Notes: generated by a model from the letters alone, not told the origin. 64,000 nucleotides of DNA from Bacilli bacterium (GCA_017438635.1 JAFRUZ010000002.1:1-64000); one strand, 5' to 3'; positions 35,131-44,062 are shown, counted from the stretch's first letter. Translations and numbers: made by a program.

Positions 35131-36886
35131 ATTCACCCACATCATCAACAGGTTCAGTAGTATCTGCTTCTCCCCCAGTAGAAGTGCCAGGATCATCTGG
35201 ATTATCTCCAGGAGTAACAACTTCCCCAGTAGGTTCTTCAGGATTTGTAATTACTTCTTCAGTATTCTCAGTTACCTCTTCAGTTGTTTGTTTCTCAGTT
35301 GTTTTCTTTTCTTCTTTCTTAGGAGTTACTTTCTTAGTAACTTTTTTCTCATTACTAGAAGTATTTGTAGTTGTAGACTTATATACTGCACTCTTAGTAA
35401 CAGTATGAGAATTGCTACCATCACCATCATATGAAGATTGTAATACTTCTCCATCTACTACTTTCTTAATCATTTCTTTAGAAAGTTTAATTGATTCTTC
35501 ATCAGGAACAGTTACATAAAGACTTTGATATGGATAAGTATATGTATAATCCATACTTCCTGTACCTGTTAGACTATTTGATGTAATAGTCCATTTAGAA
35601 TTATCTCTAAGTTGCATCTTAGCAAGTTTAATTATATTTCTCATAGGCATATCTGTAATCATACTATCCTCTAAAGAGTTTAATAATGAATTATATTTAA
35701 TAATAATTGAAGGTTTTGTACATTTTCTAAATATTGCTTCAATCATAGCTTGTTGATTCTTACCTCTTTGATTATCACCAGCATTAAATGTTTTTCTTTC
35801 ACGTACAAATGATAATGCTTCCTTACCATTTACTCTGTTATATCCTTTACTAAAGTTATAACCATTCCAACTTTGGAAATCATATTCAGAGTATACATCT
35901 ACTCCTCCCAAAGCATCTACTATATTAACTAGACTACTAAAGTTAACTTTAAAGTAATAATTAATTTTAATACCAAGTAAATCTTCAATAGTAGCAACAG
36001 AAGTATCAAGTCCATATATACCAGCATGTGTTAGCTTATCTTTATATCCATCAGTATCATGTAATTGTACATAATAATCTCTTGGAATATTTGTCAGTAA
36101 TATTTGCTTAGTTTTTGGATTAATAGTAATAACCATATTAACGTCACTTCTAGAAGTCTCTGCTACTTTGCCATATTGATCCATACCACTTATATAAATA
36201 TTAAATACATCTTTTGTAACATTTAAGCCATCTGATTTTATAGGCATCTTAACTTTAAATGTATATAAAACTCTTGTTTTATCACTAAAGCCTTTTATTG
36301 ATGCATTACCAGATTTTTCTAATTTTGCTTGTTGAGAACTTTCTAGTAAAATTCCTGCAATTTTTCTATTGAATAAACTTGTTGCTAAAGATTCTAAGTT
36401 TCCATAGCCAACATTAGTAGTTTTAACTTTATTAGTAAGTGTACTAAGTGCTTTCTTAGTAGCATCACTATTATCGTTATAATACCCTAAATTCTTATCT
36501 GCAATATCAGCAATATCTTTATAAACACTTTCAGATCTTACTAATACGTTATAAGTATATTCTTTATATTCCATACTCATATCATCTAACAATCCTAATG
36601 TCCTATAAATAAAGAATGAAGCTCCTAAGAATAGAACACATAATAGAAGTGCTAAAACAGTAAAGAATCTTCTAGGTTTTTTTCTTATTTTTCTCTTAAA
36701 CAAAAAGAAATTTATAATAAGGTTTATAAGAAATAGTACTCCTATAAATATAGATAAATACTTAATAGGAAGAACATTTGAAAGAAGTACTATTCCTAAA
36801 AGTATAATTGAACATATCATGAATAACATACCAACTACTTTATAGCCAGTAATTTTCTTTTTTCTATTGTTTTTACGTTTTCCCAT
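35129..36886 (-). CDS. LytR-CpsA-Psr (LCP) family wall polymer ligase
   Basis: A membrane enzyme that transfers anionic polymers from the lipid carrier to peptidoglycan. It has a very basic N terminus, three membrane helices (about residues 15-100), then an extracellular LCP domain. That domain has LTNIPRDYYVQL, KLTHAGIYG, the phosphate-binding RERKTFNAGDNQRG and GGVDVYSEYDF. The last 95 residues are rich in Thr, Glu and Pro, a flexible tail reaching the wall. 585 residues is long for the family. GAAGGAG precedes the ATG and is abutted by a small hairpin (36901-36918). Confidence 0.9.
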   Translation of the reverse strand: MGKRKNNRKKKITGYKVVGMLFMICSIILLGIVLLSNVLPIKYLSIFIGVLFLINLIINFFLFKRKIRKKPRRFFTVLALLLCVLFLGASFFIYRTLGLLDDMSMEYKEYTYNVLVRSESVYKDIADIADKNLGYYNDNSDATKKALSTLTNKVKTTNVGYGNLESLATSLFNRKIAGILLESSQQAKLEKSGNASIKGFSDKTRVLYTFKVKMPIKSDGLNVTKDVFNIYISGMDQYGKVAETSRSDVNMVITINPKTKQILLTNIPRDYYVQLHDTDGYKDKLTHAGIYGLDTSVATIEDLLGIKINYYFKVNFSSLVNIVDALGGVDVYSEYDFQSWNGYNFSKGYNRVNGKEALSFVRERKTFNAGDNQRGKNQQAMIEAIFRKCTKPSIIIKYNSLLNSLEDSMITDMPMRNIIKLAKMQLRDNSKWTITSNSLTGTGSMDYTYTYPYQSLYVTVPDEESIKLSKEMIKKVVDGEVLQSSYDGDGSNSHTVTKSAVYKSTTTNTSSNEKKVTKKVTPKKEEKKTTEKQTTEEVTENTEEVITNPEEPTGEVVTPGDNPDDPGTSTGGEADTTEPVDDVGE

Positions 36887-36900
36887 AAAACAACTCCTTC

Positions 36901-36918
36901 AGGCAACAAAAAATGCCT
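36901..36918 (-). promoter_or_regulatory. Leader hairpin abutting the LCP ribosome-binding site
   Basis: AGGCA and TGCCT pair around an eight-base U-rich loop immediately before GAAGGAG. The lack of a T run argues against a terminator. A role in translation or RNA stability is possible. Confidence 0.4.
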
Positions 36919-36925
36919 ATAGTCA

Positions 36926-36934
36926 ATTATATCA
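36926..36934 (-). promoter_or_regulatory. Extended -10 promoter of the LCP gene
   Basis: AGTGATATAAT on the minus strand gives TGn plus TATAAT. No clear -35. Confidence 0.5.
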
Positions 36935-36988
36935 CTAAAATGACATTTTATTAATACTTTATCAGTTTTTTGTTGAAAACTTTACACC

Positions 36989-37717
36989 TTAATATGCTTT
37001 ACCCCTTATACCATATATAAGGTCATTATTTATAAGATTAAAGGCATCATCTATATTATTAAGGATATCTTGAGCCTCTCTATAAGATAATTCTACGTTG
37101 AATTTTGCTTTCTTATCATCTTTTTTAGGATTAGCAGTAAGAACACTACTATCACAGTAAAAATACTTTTCTTTTCCATCTTTACTAACTATTTTAAGAA
37201 CATCTCCATTAGTAAGAACATAAAACTCTGTTCTGACATCATACCCTTCGAGCAAAGAAGCATTTCCATCTTTATCTCTAAGAGCTTTTTTACCTGATTT
37301 GACAATTCTCAGATACATACATTTACCTTCGAAATAATTACTAACTTTTGAATATCTCATTCTGCCTACAACTTCTTTGTTGCCTTGATTTGTTATCTCG
37401 TATTGAACGTTATCCTTGGTACATGTAGATTTATCACCATCTTGGATATATCTAAGTTCATTTATAAATCTTTCTCTTTTTAAATCATCAGTTTTTTCTC
37501 CAGAATTTCTAAAAATAATTTTACCGTTTTTACCATCAACATTAATATCTCTAGTTTGATTCTTAGAAACACATTTAATAGTGTTTTTATTAACACTCAC
37601 ATTTCTAAAATTACGCATTTCATTAACTTTATCTATTATGTCAGATACTATTTGATTTTCATCAAAGCAAAGAACCAATCTATCAATAAATTGATCAATT
37701 AACATATCTTTGTCCAT
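36989..37717 (-). CDS. Hypothetical protein, 242 residues
   Basis: Not recognised. A soluble, highly charged protein (many Lys and Asp) without signal peptide or membrane helix. The middle looks beta-rich with alternating charged and hydrophobic residues; the two ends look helical (LIDQFIDRLVLCFDENQI, EAQDILNNIDDAFNLINND). It has its own promoter (37739-37767) and sits just downstream of the tRNA-Arg terminator. GAGGTG precedes the ATG. Its GC content and codon use look like the surroundings. Confidence 0.6.
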   Translation of the reverse strand: MDKDMLIDQFIDRLVLCFDENQIVSDIIDKVNEMRNFRNVSVNKNTIKCVSKNQTRDINVDGKNGKIIFRNSGEKTDDLKRERFINELRYIQDGDKSTCTKDNVQYEITNQGNKEVVGRMRYSKVSNYFEGKCMYLRIVKSGKKALRDKDGNASLLEGYDVRTEFYVLTNGDVLKIVSKDGKEKYFYCDSSVLTANPKKDDKKAKFNVELSYREAQDILNNIDDAFNLINNDLIYGIRGKAY

Positions 37718-37738
37718 AATAACACCTCGGTCATCATA

Positions 37739-37767
37739 AGTATACTAAGAAAAACATAACTTTTCAA
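37739..37767 (-). promoter_or_regulatory. Promoter of the 242-codon gene
   Basis: TTGAAA (37762-37767), 17 bases, TATACT (37739-37744). Confidence 0.7.
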
Positions 37768-37768
37768 T

Positions 37769-37795
37769 AAAAAAAGACAATCTTAATTGATTATC
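37769..37795 (-). terminator. Terminator after tRNA-Arg
   Basis: GATAATC and GATTGTC pair (one G:U) around six bases, followed by T7 on the minus strand. Confidence 0.75.
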
Positions 37796-37807
37796 TAATA
37801 AACATAA

Positions 37808-37884
37808 TGGCGTCCCCGATTGGAATCGAACCAACGACCTATTGCTTAGGAGGCAATTGCTCTATCCTACTGAGCTACGAGGAC
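37808..37884 (-). tRNA. tRNA-Arg (CCT)
   Basis: A 77-base cloverleaf: acceptor GTCCTCG/CGGGGAC with one G:U, anticodon CCT in loop CTCCTAA, T-loop TTCGATT, discriminator G, encoded CCA. It reads the rare AGG codon. A solitary tRNA gene. Confidence 0.95.
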
Positions 37885-37888
37885 AAAA

Positions 37889-37938
37889 AATAATACCTTA
37901 TATATTATAACATATTATTATAGTTTTAAGGTATTATT
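37889..37938 (-). terminator. Possible terminator after the metallophosphoesterase gene
   Basis: AATAATACCTTA and TAAGGTATTATT form a 12-base stem, followed by T. The loop is long (26 bases) and contains TATAAT, which may be the -10 of tRNA-Arg, so the site could serve two purposes. Confidence 0.45.
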
Positions 37939-38830
37939 ATTTTCTACACCTAGTTTTTAAACTTTTGTGTTCAGTTCTAGAAACTTGTTTTATTTCATTG
38001 TTTTCGTTAATGATTAAATGATTTAATGCTAATTTTCTAACTTTTTCGTTTTCAGACTCTAATAGCAATTCTATAGCACCAGGATAATCATTTGTATGTA
38101 AAAAGTCACTTAATGTAGGAACGGTAACAGTAGGATTATAATCATCTGCTACAAATTTATATCTATGAGAATGCCCAGATAATCGTACTCCATTTGATTC
38201 AAAATTATGACTAGCATGACATATAACTATATCATCTTTAGTATGAATGCCTATGATTTGTTCACCATATCCAAGTGGTATTATATCATCACGATATTTC
38301 TCAATTACTGATTTTAAGTTTATACCATATTCTCGTAAAAATGCTTCTTCATGATTGCCAAAACCTAAAAAGGTTAAAATACCATCTACCTTTGGATAAT
38401 TCTCAATTAATTCTTCTAATTGTTCTTGAGGTGTTAATATACATTGCTTATCTCCTTGCAATAAATCACCACAATGAAAAACTATATTAATATTATGTTT
38501 AATACAGTAATCATACATCAATTCAGGATAACCCATATTATATTTAACATGTCCAATGTGAGTATCTGCTACGGCTAAAGCCCTAAAGTTTTTTCTATTT
38601 ATATCGTTATTAATAGTAACGATTTGTTCTGACTCTAAATTCTCTTTATTAAATACATAATTCCTAGTACCACTGTAATTATAAGAATTAGTTATATTAA
38701 AACCTTCGTTTTTTATGCTTTGAATTCTATTCTTTAATTCTTTCTTAGTAATACCTAACCTAGTACATATTATATCTGTTGATAATTCTTCTTTTATCAA
38801 ATTTAATAATTCTCTATTTATATCTGTCAT
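37937..38830 (-). CDS. Calcineurin-like metallophosphoesterase with N-terminal HTH
   Basis: About 297 residues. The first 50 or so resemble a helix-turn-helix (LLNLIKEELSTDIICTRLGI). The metallophosphoesterase core has all metal-binding motifs: ADTHIGH, CGDLLQG, FGNHE, CHASH and GHSH. Substrate unknown; the family includes nucleases, nucleotide and protein phosphatases. Starting at the second of two ATG codons gives seven bases from GGGGG. The promoter at 38849-38877 rules out the 28-codon upstream extension. The HTH-phosphoesterase combination is unusual and suggests a nucleic-acid-linked role (inference). Confidence 0.8.
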   Translation of the reverse strand: MTDINRELLNLIKEELSTDIICTRLGITKKELKNRIQSIKNEGFNITNSYNYSGTRNYVFNKENLESEQIVTINNDINRKNFRALAVADTHIGHVKYNMGYPELMYDYCIKHNINIVFHCGDLLQGDKQCILTPQEQLEELIENYPKVDGILTFLGFGNHEEAFLREYGINLKSVIEKYRDDIIPLGYGEQIIGIHTKDDIVICHASHNFESNGVRLSGHSHRYKFVADDYNPTVTVPTLSDFLHTNDYPGAIELLLESENEKVRKLALNHLIINENNEIKQVSRTEHKSLKTRCRK

Positions 38831-38848
38831 CATTATTCCCCCACTATA

Positions 38849-38877
38849 ATAGTACCATATCAAGGACATTTCTTCAA
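38849..38877 (-). promoter_or_regulatory. Promoter of the metallophosphoesterase gene
   Basis: TTGAAG (38872-38877), 17 bases, TACTAT (38849-38854). Confidence 0.6.
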
Positions 38878-38888
38878 GTTTAAAAAAT

Positions 38889-38911
38889 AAAAAAACTGCA
38901 TTAAATGCAGT
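38889..38911 (-). terminator. Terminator after ftsZ
   Basis: ACTGCA and TGCAGT pair around five A/T bases, followed by a T-rich run. Confidence 0.75.
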
Positions 38912-38919
38912 CATTTTTT

Positions 38920-39999
38920 TTAATAATTTTTATGCATAAATGTTGGGATTTCTATTTCTTGAGGTTCAAAGTATGAACCACCTTCATCATCCTCATCTTC
39001 ATCATCATCTATATAACTTGTTTCAATAGGAGCGTTAACTTGATTATACAATGCTTTTTTATTCTTCTTATCAAATCCTGTAGCAATTACAGTAACTATT
39101 ACTTCATCAGTTAAGTTTTCATTGATAACAGATCCAAATATTGTATTTATATCCGTATTAGCAGCAGCTCTTACTACTTCAGCAGCTTGTTCTGCTTCAA
39201 ATAATGTAAGATTTGCACCACCAGTTATATTTATAATAGCATCTGTAGCACCATGTATTGAAGTTTCAAGAAGTGGAGAGGCAACTGCTTGTTTCGCAGC
39301 TTCAATAGCTCTATCTTCTCCCATACCAATACCGATACCAATAATAGCATTACCAGAGTTTTCCATTACTGCACGTACGTCCGCAAAGTCTAGGTTAACA
39401 AGACCTACTACAGCAATAAGATCTGAAATTGATTGTACACCACGAAGTAAAACATTATCTACTTCTTTAAATGCATCAAGCATTGGTGTAGATTTATCAA
39501 TTATTTCTCTTAATCTATCATTAGGTATAACTATTAATGTATCTACATGTTCTCTTAGTTCTTCAATACCTTGCATAGCATTATTCATTCTTCTCTTACC
39601 TTCGAAAGAGAAAGGACGAGTTACTATACCAACAGTAAGTGCTCCTAAAGACTGAGCAATTTCTGCAATTATTGGAGCAGCACCAGTTCCAGTACCACCG
39701 CCCATACCACATGTAATAAATACCATGTCAGAACCTTTTAAGGCTTCTTCTATTTCTTTTTTTGCTTTTATAGCAGTTTCTTTACCAATTTCAGGTCTTC
39801 CCCCTGCACCAAGGGTACCTAGTTGTATCTTATGTTCTGCTTTTGAAGCATTAAGCGCTTGAGCATCAGTATTAACCGCAATAAAATCAACACCTCTAAC
39901 TCCAGCATCTATCATCCTGTTAATGGCGTTACCCCCGCCACCACCAACTCCTACTACTCTAATCTTAGCTAGTTGGTCTGCCATTGCTAAATCAAACAT
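38920..39999 (-). CDS. ftsZ: Cell division protein FtsZ
   Basis: The tubulin-like GTPase that forms the division ring. The GTP-binding tubulin signature [10 protein letters not shown] and the catalytic T7 loop [11 protein letters not shown] are present. At the C terminus an acidic linker leads to the conserved tail [12 protein letters not shown], where FtsA docks. 359 residues. AAGGAGATGA lies before the ATG. It lies 12 bases after ftsA, the normal order, and ends at a terminator. Confidence 0.97.
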   Translation of the reverse strand: MFDLAMADQLAKIRVVGVGGGGGNAINRMIDAGVRGVDFIAVNTDAQALNASKAEHKIQLGTLGAGGRPEIGKETAIKAKKEIEEALKGSDMVFITCGMGGGTGTGAAPIIAEIAQSLGALTVGIVTRPFSFEGKRRMNNAMQGIEELREHVDTLIVIPNDRLREIIDKSTPMLDAFKEVDNVLLRGVQSISDLIAVVGLVNLDFADVRAVMENSGNAIIGIGIGMGEDRAIEAAKQAVASPLLETSIHGATDAIINITGGANLTLFEAEQAAEVVRAAANTDINTIFGSVINENLTDEVIVTVIATGFDKKNKKALYNQVNAPIETSYIDDDEDEDDEGGSYFEPQEIEIPTFMHKNY

Positions 40000-40011
40000 A
40001 ACTTCATCTCC

Positions 40012-41247
40012 TTATTCAAATATCCTTCCAAATATTTTTCCTAGTACGCTGCCTGTCCCCATTTTTTTTCTTGCTTTTAGCATATCATCGACCTTTTCGT
40101 CTGAAAACATTGTATATTCTTTTTCTCTTAAATTAAGTTTATTAACAAAGTACTTAATAGCACCATAACAAGTTGCATACTTAACATCTCTTATACCGAT
40201 TATATTAGTACTAAGGACTTGACCCTTACTACCATAAACATCACTTACAAGAGCATCAAACCCTAACATTGCAGTAGATGCTCCTGTTACTATTATATAA
40301 CTTATTTCACGATTTGTTAAGTTGTTTACATCATTTTTGACATTTTTAAGCATCTCAATAATTTTAAATTCTATCGTTTCTGCTAAAGGGTATTGATTAA
40401 GTTCAAGTTCTTGATCTAATCTATTAACAATTTTATAATTTTCATCTGAATCTGCATATTTTCTATTAGCAACTCCATACTCTTCTTTAATTGTCTTAGA
40501 TTTATCCTCTTCAGTTTTATAATTGAAACTAATAGCTTCATCAATAGCATCAGAACCAATAGAAACAATTGACTCTTTTATAAGTATCCCTTTATTGAAA
40601 ACTGATAATACAGTCTTTTCTTTACCAATATCGATTATTGCAACAATCTTTTTATCAAACTCTTCATCAGATACTGCTGCATAATTAGCTATTGAAGAAG
40701 TAATAATATCAACTACCTCAATCCCCATATTTTCAAGTATTCCTACAACTGAATATACATTCTTTTTAGGTACAGATACTACAACAGATTTTATTGAAAG
40801 CTTATCACCTTGTAATCCTAATGGATTTTTTACTTTTTTATTATCATTTATTTTATATTCAATTGGCATAATACTAACTATTTCTGTTGAAGCATTAATA
40901 TTCTTCTTAACAGATTTTTGCATACAGTTGAATATAACATCACCATCTATAATATGATCATCTGAATGAATATTAATATCACCAGTTGCTATACTTATAT
41001 CTCTATTATTAGATGGAACAATGGCAAGTACTTGTTCTATTTTAGCCCCTAACTTACTTTCAAGTTCTTTAATGACTTTCTTAATAGCGCCAGTAATTGC
41101 ATTTGCATCTACAATTAACCCCTTTCTGACACCTTTCGAAGGAGAAATAGCAGTTGCTAATACATTAAATTTTTCGTTATACTCTTCCATTGTAACTGCT
41201 TTAATAGTATCAGTTCCAATATCAATACAAGTGAAAATCTTTCTCAT
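40012..41247 (-). CDS. ftsA: Cell division protein FtsA
   Basis: An actin-like membrane anchor of the Z-ring. It opens RKIFTCIDIGTDTIKAV with the phosphate-1 loop, and has a second phosphate loop AIIDIGKEKTVLSVF and an adenosine loop IIVTGASTAMLGFD. The C terminus ends GKIFGRIFE, a likely membrane-targeting helix. The start at 41247 is used because the promoter at 41273-41301 would not transcribe the 25 upstream codons, and GAGGG precedes this ATG. Operon ftsA-ftsZ. Confidence 0.93.
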   Translation of the reverse strand: MRKIFTCIDIGTDTIKAVTMEEYNEKFNVLATAISPSKGVRKGLIVDANAITGAIKKVIKELESKLGAKIEQVLAIVPSNNRDISIATGDINIHSDDHIIDGDVIFNCMQKSVKKNINASTEIVSIMPIEYKINDNKKVKNPLGLQGDKLSIKSVVVSVPKKNVYSVVGILENMGIEVVDIITSSIANYAAVSDEEFDKKIVAIIDIGKEKTVLSVFNKGILIKESIVSIGSDAIDEAISFNYKTEEDKSKTIKEEYGVANRKYADSDENYKIVNRLDQELELNQYPLAETIEFKIIEMLKNVKNDVNNLTNREISYIIVTGASTAMLGFDALVSDVYGSKGQVLSTNIIGIRDVKYATCYGAIKYFVNKLNLREKEYTMFSDEKVDDMLKARKKMGTGSVLGKIFGRIFE

Positions 41248-41272
41248 AAGCATCCCTCTATACCTTAATAAA

Positions 41273-41301
41273 ATTATACAATATATGTAGAAAAATAACA
41301 A
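41273..41301 (-). promoter_or_regulatory. Promoter of ftsA-ftsZ
   Basis: TTGTTA (41296-41301), 17 bases, TATAAT (41273-41278). Confidence 0.75.
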
Positions 41302-41320
41302 CCAAAAGTTATTAAAAAGC

Positions 41321-41346
41321 AAAAAACAATAGTTATATAACTATTG
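41321..41346 (-). terminator. Terminator after the 116-codon zinc-ribbon gene (copy 1 of a repeat)
   Basis: The perfect palindrome CAATAGTTATATAACTATTG is followed by T6 on the minus strand. The same 26 bases recur at 41754-41779. Confidence 0.8.
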
Positions 41347-41354
41347 TCATTAAG

Positions 41355-41705
41355 TTATTGCTGACAATTATAAGTTTTCTGTATAGTTCCACATCTAACA
41401 GAGATTGTTCCACTAAAAGGATATGTAGCACAATCAGATTCATATTTTAGTTGTCTATACTCACTTTTTAATTTTTGAATATAATAAGTGCCATCAGTAC
41501 AACTAACTAAACTATCAGGTTCATCATCACTGATATTAAAATAAATGAAAGCACCAACAAAGATAAGTAATAAAGCTATTGCTATTGTTAATTTATTATT
41601 AGACTTTTTTGCCTCTTTATCATTCAATTTATAACCACAATGAATACATGTTTTTATACTATCACTTATTTCTTTATTACACTCTGGACATTTTATCAAA
41701 GACAT
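41355..41705 (-). CDS. Zinc-ribbon single-pass membrane protein
   Basis: 116 residues: zinc ribbon (CPECNKEI..CIHCGYKL), a short basic linker, one membrane helix (about 37-58), then an extracytoplasmic part of about 58 residues with four Cys that may form disulfides. Function unknown. It is a fourth member of the zinc-ribbon membrane style seen at 23-25 kb, but not closely similar beyond the ribbon. Own promoter and terminator, placed between spoIVA and ftsA. Confidence 0.65.
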   Translation of the reverse strand: MSLIKCPECNKEISDSIKTCIHCGYKLNDKEAKKSNNKLTIAIALLLIFVGAFIYFNISDDEPDSLVSCTDGTYYIQKLKSEYRQLKYESDCATYPFSGTISVRCGTIQKTYNCQQ

Positions 41706-41732
41706 TTAAATCAACTCTTTTCTATCATATAT

Positions 41733-41741
41733 ATTATATCA
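41733..41741 (-). promoter_or_regulatory. Extended -10 promoter of the 116-codon zinc-ribbon gene
   Basis: TTTGATATAAT on the minus strand (TGn plus TATAAT), without a clear -35. Confidence 0.5.
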
Positions 41742-41753
41742 AACTAGCAAAAC

Positions 41754-41779
41754 AAAAAACAATAGTTATATAACTATTG
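41754..41779 (-). terminator. Terminator after spoIVA (copy 2 of a repeat)
   Basis: The palindrome CAATAGTTATATAACTATTG followed by T6, identical over 26 bases to 41321-41346. The stem begins inside the last spoIVA codons. Confidence 0.8.
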
Positions 41780-43241
41780 CTATTAAGTTATTAGAACCTT
41801 TATTAACTACTTTTGACATGGTCTGTTGAAATTTATATCTAACGTTTTCGGGCATCATTGCTATTTTAGATTGAATTCCTTCTTGAACAATTGTATCTAG
41901 ACTCCTTCCAAATATTTCAGAAGACCATATACTATTTGGATCATCTTTACTATCTTTCATTAAATGATCAATTAATTCTTTACTTTGAGACTCAGTACCT
42001 ATTATAGGTTCAAAACTAGACTCTACATCAACTCTAATCATATGAATTGAAGGCGCTTTTGCTTTTAATTTAATTCCGTATCTAGAACCTTGTTTAGTAA
42101 TCTCAGGTTTATCTAGTTTCATATCTTTTATCGTAGGATTAGCAACCCCATATCCTGTTGTTTTAACCATTTTAAGAGCAGTTTTAAACTGTTCGTATTC
42201 TTCTCTAGATTCTTTATATTCTTGAAACATAGAGAGCAAATTTGCCTTATTAGAAATATCAATATCTATCATCTCATTTAATACATCTTCAAATAAATCA
42301 TTTGGAGCTTCAAGATTTATAGTAATAATTCCTGTTTTAGGATCAACCTCAGACATATAGGCTTTTGATATATATGAAGAATCACTAAAATGATTAACTA
42401 TTCCATCTACATCTCGAAGTTTATCTACTTCCACTACACTCTCTTTAATTTTATCAATATAAGCCTTTTTAACATAATGATTTGGTTTTAAAACACCTAT
42501 CCACTCTGGAATATTAACATTAACTTCTAAAACAGGAAACTCGTATAATGCCTCACGAAGTATATTTGTAATTTCAACTTCATTCATATTTAATACATCT
42601 ATAGGAAGAACAGGAACTTTATATTTATCTTTTAATTCTCTAACTAAAAGTAACGTGCTAGAATCAGTAGGTTTTGTAGTATTTAAAACCATTATATAAG
42701 GTTTATGAATTGATTCAAGTTCTTTAACTACTTTCTCTTCAGCAGAAACATAATCATTTCTAGAAAACTCTCCAATAGAACCATCAGTAGTAATTATAAT
42801 ACCTATAGTAGAATGATCTTTTATTACTTTCTCTGTCCCTATCTCAGCAGCCTCAATAAAAGGTATTTCATCTGGATACCAAGGAGTTTTTACCATTCTA
42901 GGTCCATTTTCATCTTCATATCCTTTAGCATTATCTATTACATATCCCACACAATCTACTAATCTCATATTACAAACCATATCATCTATTTTAATTTTAG
43001 CGACATTATTAGGAACAAATTTAGGCTCAATAGTCATTATTGTCTTACCACCACTAGACTGTGGTATTTCATCTAAAGTTCTCTTTCTTTCATACTCATC
43101 TTCAATATTTGGAACAACAAGTGATTCAACTACTTTTTTTATAAATGTAGACTTACCTGTTCTAACAGCTCCTACTACTCCAAGATAAATATCTCCTCCA
43201 GTACGATAGGCAATATTTTTTATTATCTCTTGTTTATCCAC
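41766..43241 (-). CDS. spoIVA: Stage IV sporulation protein A, coat morphogenetic ATPase
   Basis: SpoIVA polymerises around the forespore using ATP and is the base on which the coat is built. It is conserved in endospore formers. Walker A is GAVRTGKST with Lys30, the same residue number as in Bacillus. The switch region has LVDCVGY, and the TRAFAC-type core contains IGIIITTDGSIGEFSR and VLNTTKP. The family-specific end reads RYKFQQTMSKVVNKGSNNLI. 491 residues, full length. GTG start preceded by GAGAGTGAT. It has its own promoter that fits sigma-E, isolated from the upstream gene by a terminator. Confidence 0.95.
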   Translation of the reverse strand: MDKQEIIKNIAYRTGGDIYLGVVGAVRTGKSTFIKKVVESLVVPNIEDEYERKRTLDEIPQSSGGKTIMTIEPKFVPNNVAKIKIDDMVCNMRLVDCVGYVIDNAKGYEDENGPRMVKTPWYPDEIPFIEAAEIGTEKVIKDHSTIGIIITTDGSIGEFSRNDYVSAEEKVVKELESIHKPYIMVLNTTKPTDSSTLLLVRELKDKYKVPVLPIDVLNMNEVEITNILREALYEFPVLEVNVNIPEWIGVLKPNHYVKKAYIDKIKESVVEVDKLRDVDGIVNHFSDSSYISKAYMSEVDPKTGIITINLEAPNDLFEDVLNEMIDIDISNKANLLSMFQEYKESREEYEQFKTALKMVKTTGYGVANPTIKDMKLDKPEITKQGSRYGIKLKAKAPSIHMIRVDVESSFEPIIGTESQSKELIDHLMKDSKDDPNSIWSSEIFGRSLDTIVQEGIQSKIAMMPENVRYKFQQTMSKVVNKGSNNLIAIVI

Positions 43242-43263
43242 ACAATCACTCTCTTTCTATTTA

Positions 43264-43291
43264 AATCTATGATAGAAAAAGATTATTATTA
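43264..43291 (-). promoter_or_regulatory. Candidate sigma-E promoter of spoIVA
   Basis: TAATAAT (43285-43291), 13 bases, CATAGATT (43264-43271). It matches kmATATT and CATACAnT at most positions, and lies between the upstream terminator and the spoIVA start. spoIVA is sigma-E controlled in Bacillus. No sigma-A promoter is visible in this gap. Confidence 0.55.
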
Positions 43292-43293
43292 CA

Positions 43294-43323
43294 AGAAAAA
43301 AGATATAATAAAATTATATCTTT
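43294..43323 (-). terminator. Terminator after the 246-codon gene
   Basis: AAAGATATAAT and ATTATATCTTT form an 11-base stem, followed by T. It separates this gene from spoIVA. Confidence 0.75.
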
Positions 43324-44062
43324 ATCTTTTTAATACTCTTTGTAATTCTACAAGTTGTTTATTATCTTGATATTCATAAATACCTGCAAAATCAGTATCA
43401 GATATTTGTCTATCATATATTCTTTTTGTTAACTCTTCTAAGTCCTTAACACTATAATCCATATCAGCATAGTATGGTTTTATAATTTGTAATTGCTTAG
43501 ATACAGAATAATCCACAAAAGGATAATTAATTTGAGCAGCCTCAATACTAGCAATATCATAATATCCTTTTTTTAGTTGTGTTGCAAGACGACTTTTTAG
43601 ATTACATAAAGAATGTTTTAAAGCAATAATAGTTTCATACTCAGTTGAAACTTTATCACTATTAGCATTATCTTTAATTAATTTAGACATTTTATCATAA
43701 ACTAAATCTGCTTTATCATAAGGAGTATAAAGAGCCAAGAAATACTTATCTAAATCTCTAAAACCTAACTTAATCTCTTCTCTTAATACACAAATGTCTT
43801 TAAGTTCAGAATTATTGATATAGTTATTAATAGTAGAAAATAAACCTAAATCTTTTTTAGTAGATCTAAAATAAATATATGATTCATTTATACTTTCTTC
43901 CATATGTCCTGCACAACAAGCACGTGTCATAGTACCATTTCCATAAGATGTTAATAATAGTCTTTCTAAACTCTCTCTACCTTCTGAAAATAGTTTGGCA
44001 TAATAATGCTTATTCTTTATTACCTCTCTTTTGTTATCAACACATTTCATAGTGCTACGCAT
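43322..44062 (-). CDS. Hypothetical protein, 246 residues
   Basis: Not recognised. A soluble helical protein with no signal peptide. Its most distinctive stretch, near residue 38, reads LTSYGNGTMTRACCAGHMEE, with two adjacent Cys and a His that could bind a metal or be catalytic. The rest is charged with heptad-like spacing. It is transcribed from a perfect TTGACA-17-TATAAT promoter (44114-44142) with AAGGGGG before the ATG, so it is probably well expressed in growing cells, unlike its neighbour spoIVA. Confidence 0.65.
   Translation of the reverse strand: MRSTMKCVDNKREVIKNKHYYAKLFSEGRESLERLLLTSYGNGTMTRACCAGHMEESINESYIYFRSTKKDLGLFSTINNYINNSELKDICVLREEIKLGFRDLDKYFLALYTPYDKADLVYDKMSKLIKDNANSDKVSTEYETIIALKHSLCNLKSRLATQLKKGYYDIASIEAAQINYPFVDYSVSKQLQIIKPYYADMDYSVKDLEELTKRIYDRQISDTDFAGIYEYQDNKQLVELQRVLKR

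Noticed and set aside
39122-39655. Long plus-strand reading frame (177 codons) antisense to ftsZ
   Set aside because: It lies wholly within ftsZ, has no ribosome-binding site, and its Ser/Ile-rich product is typical of a shadow frame of a conserved gene.
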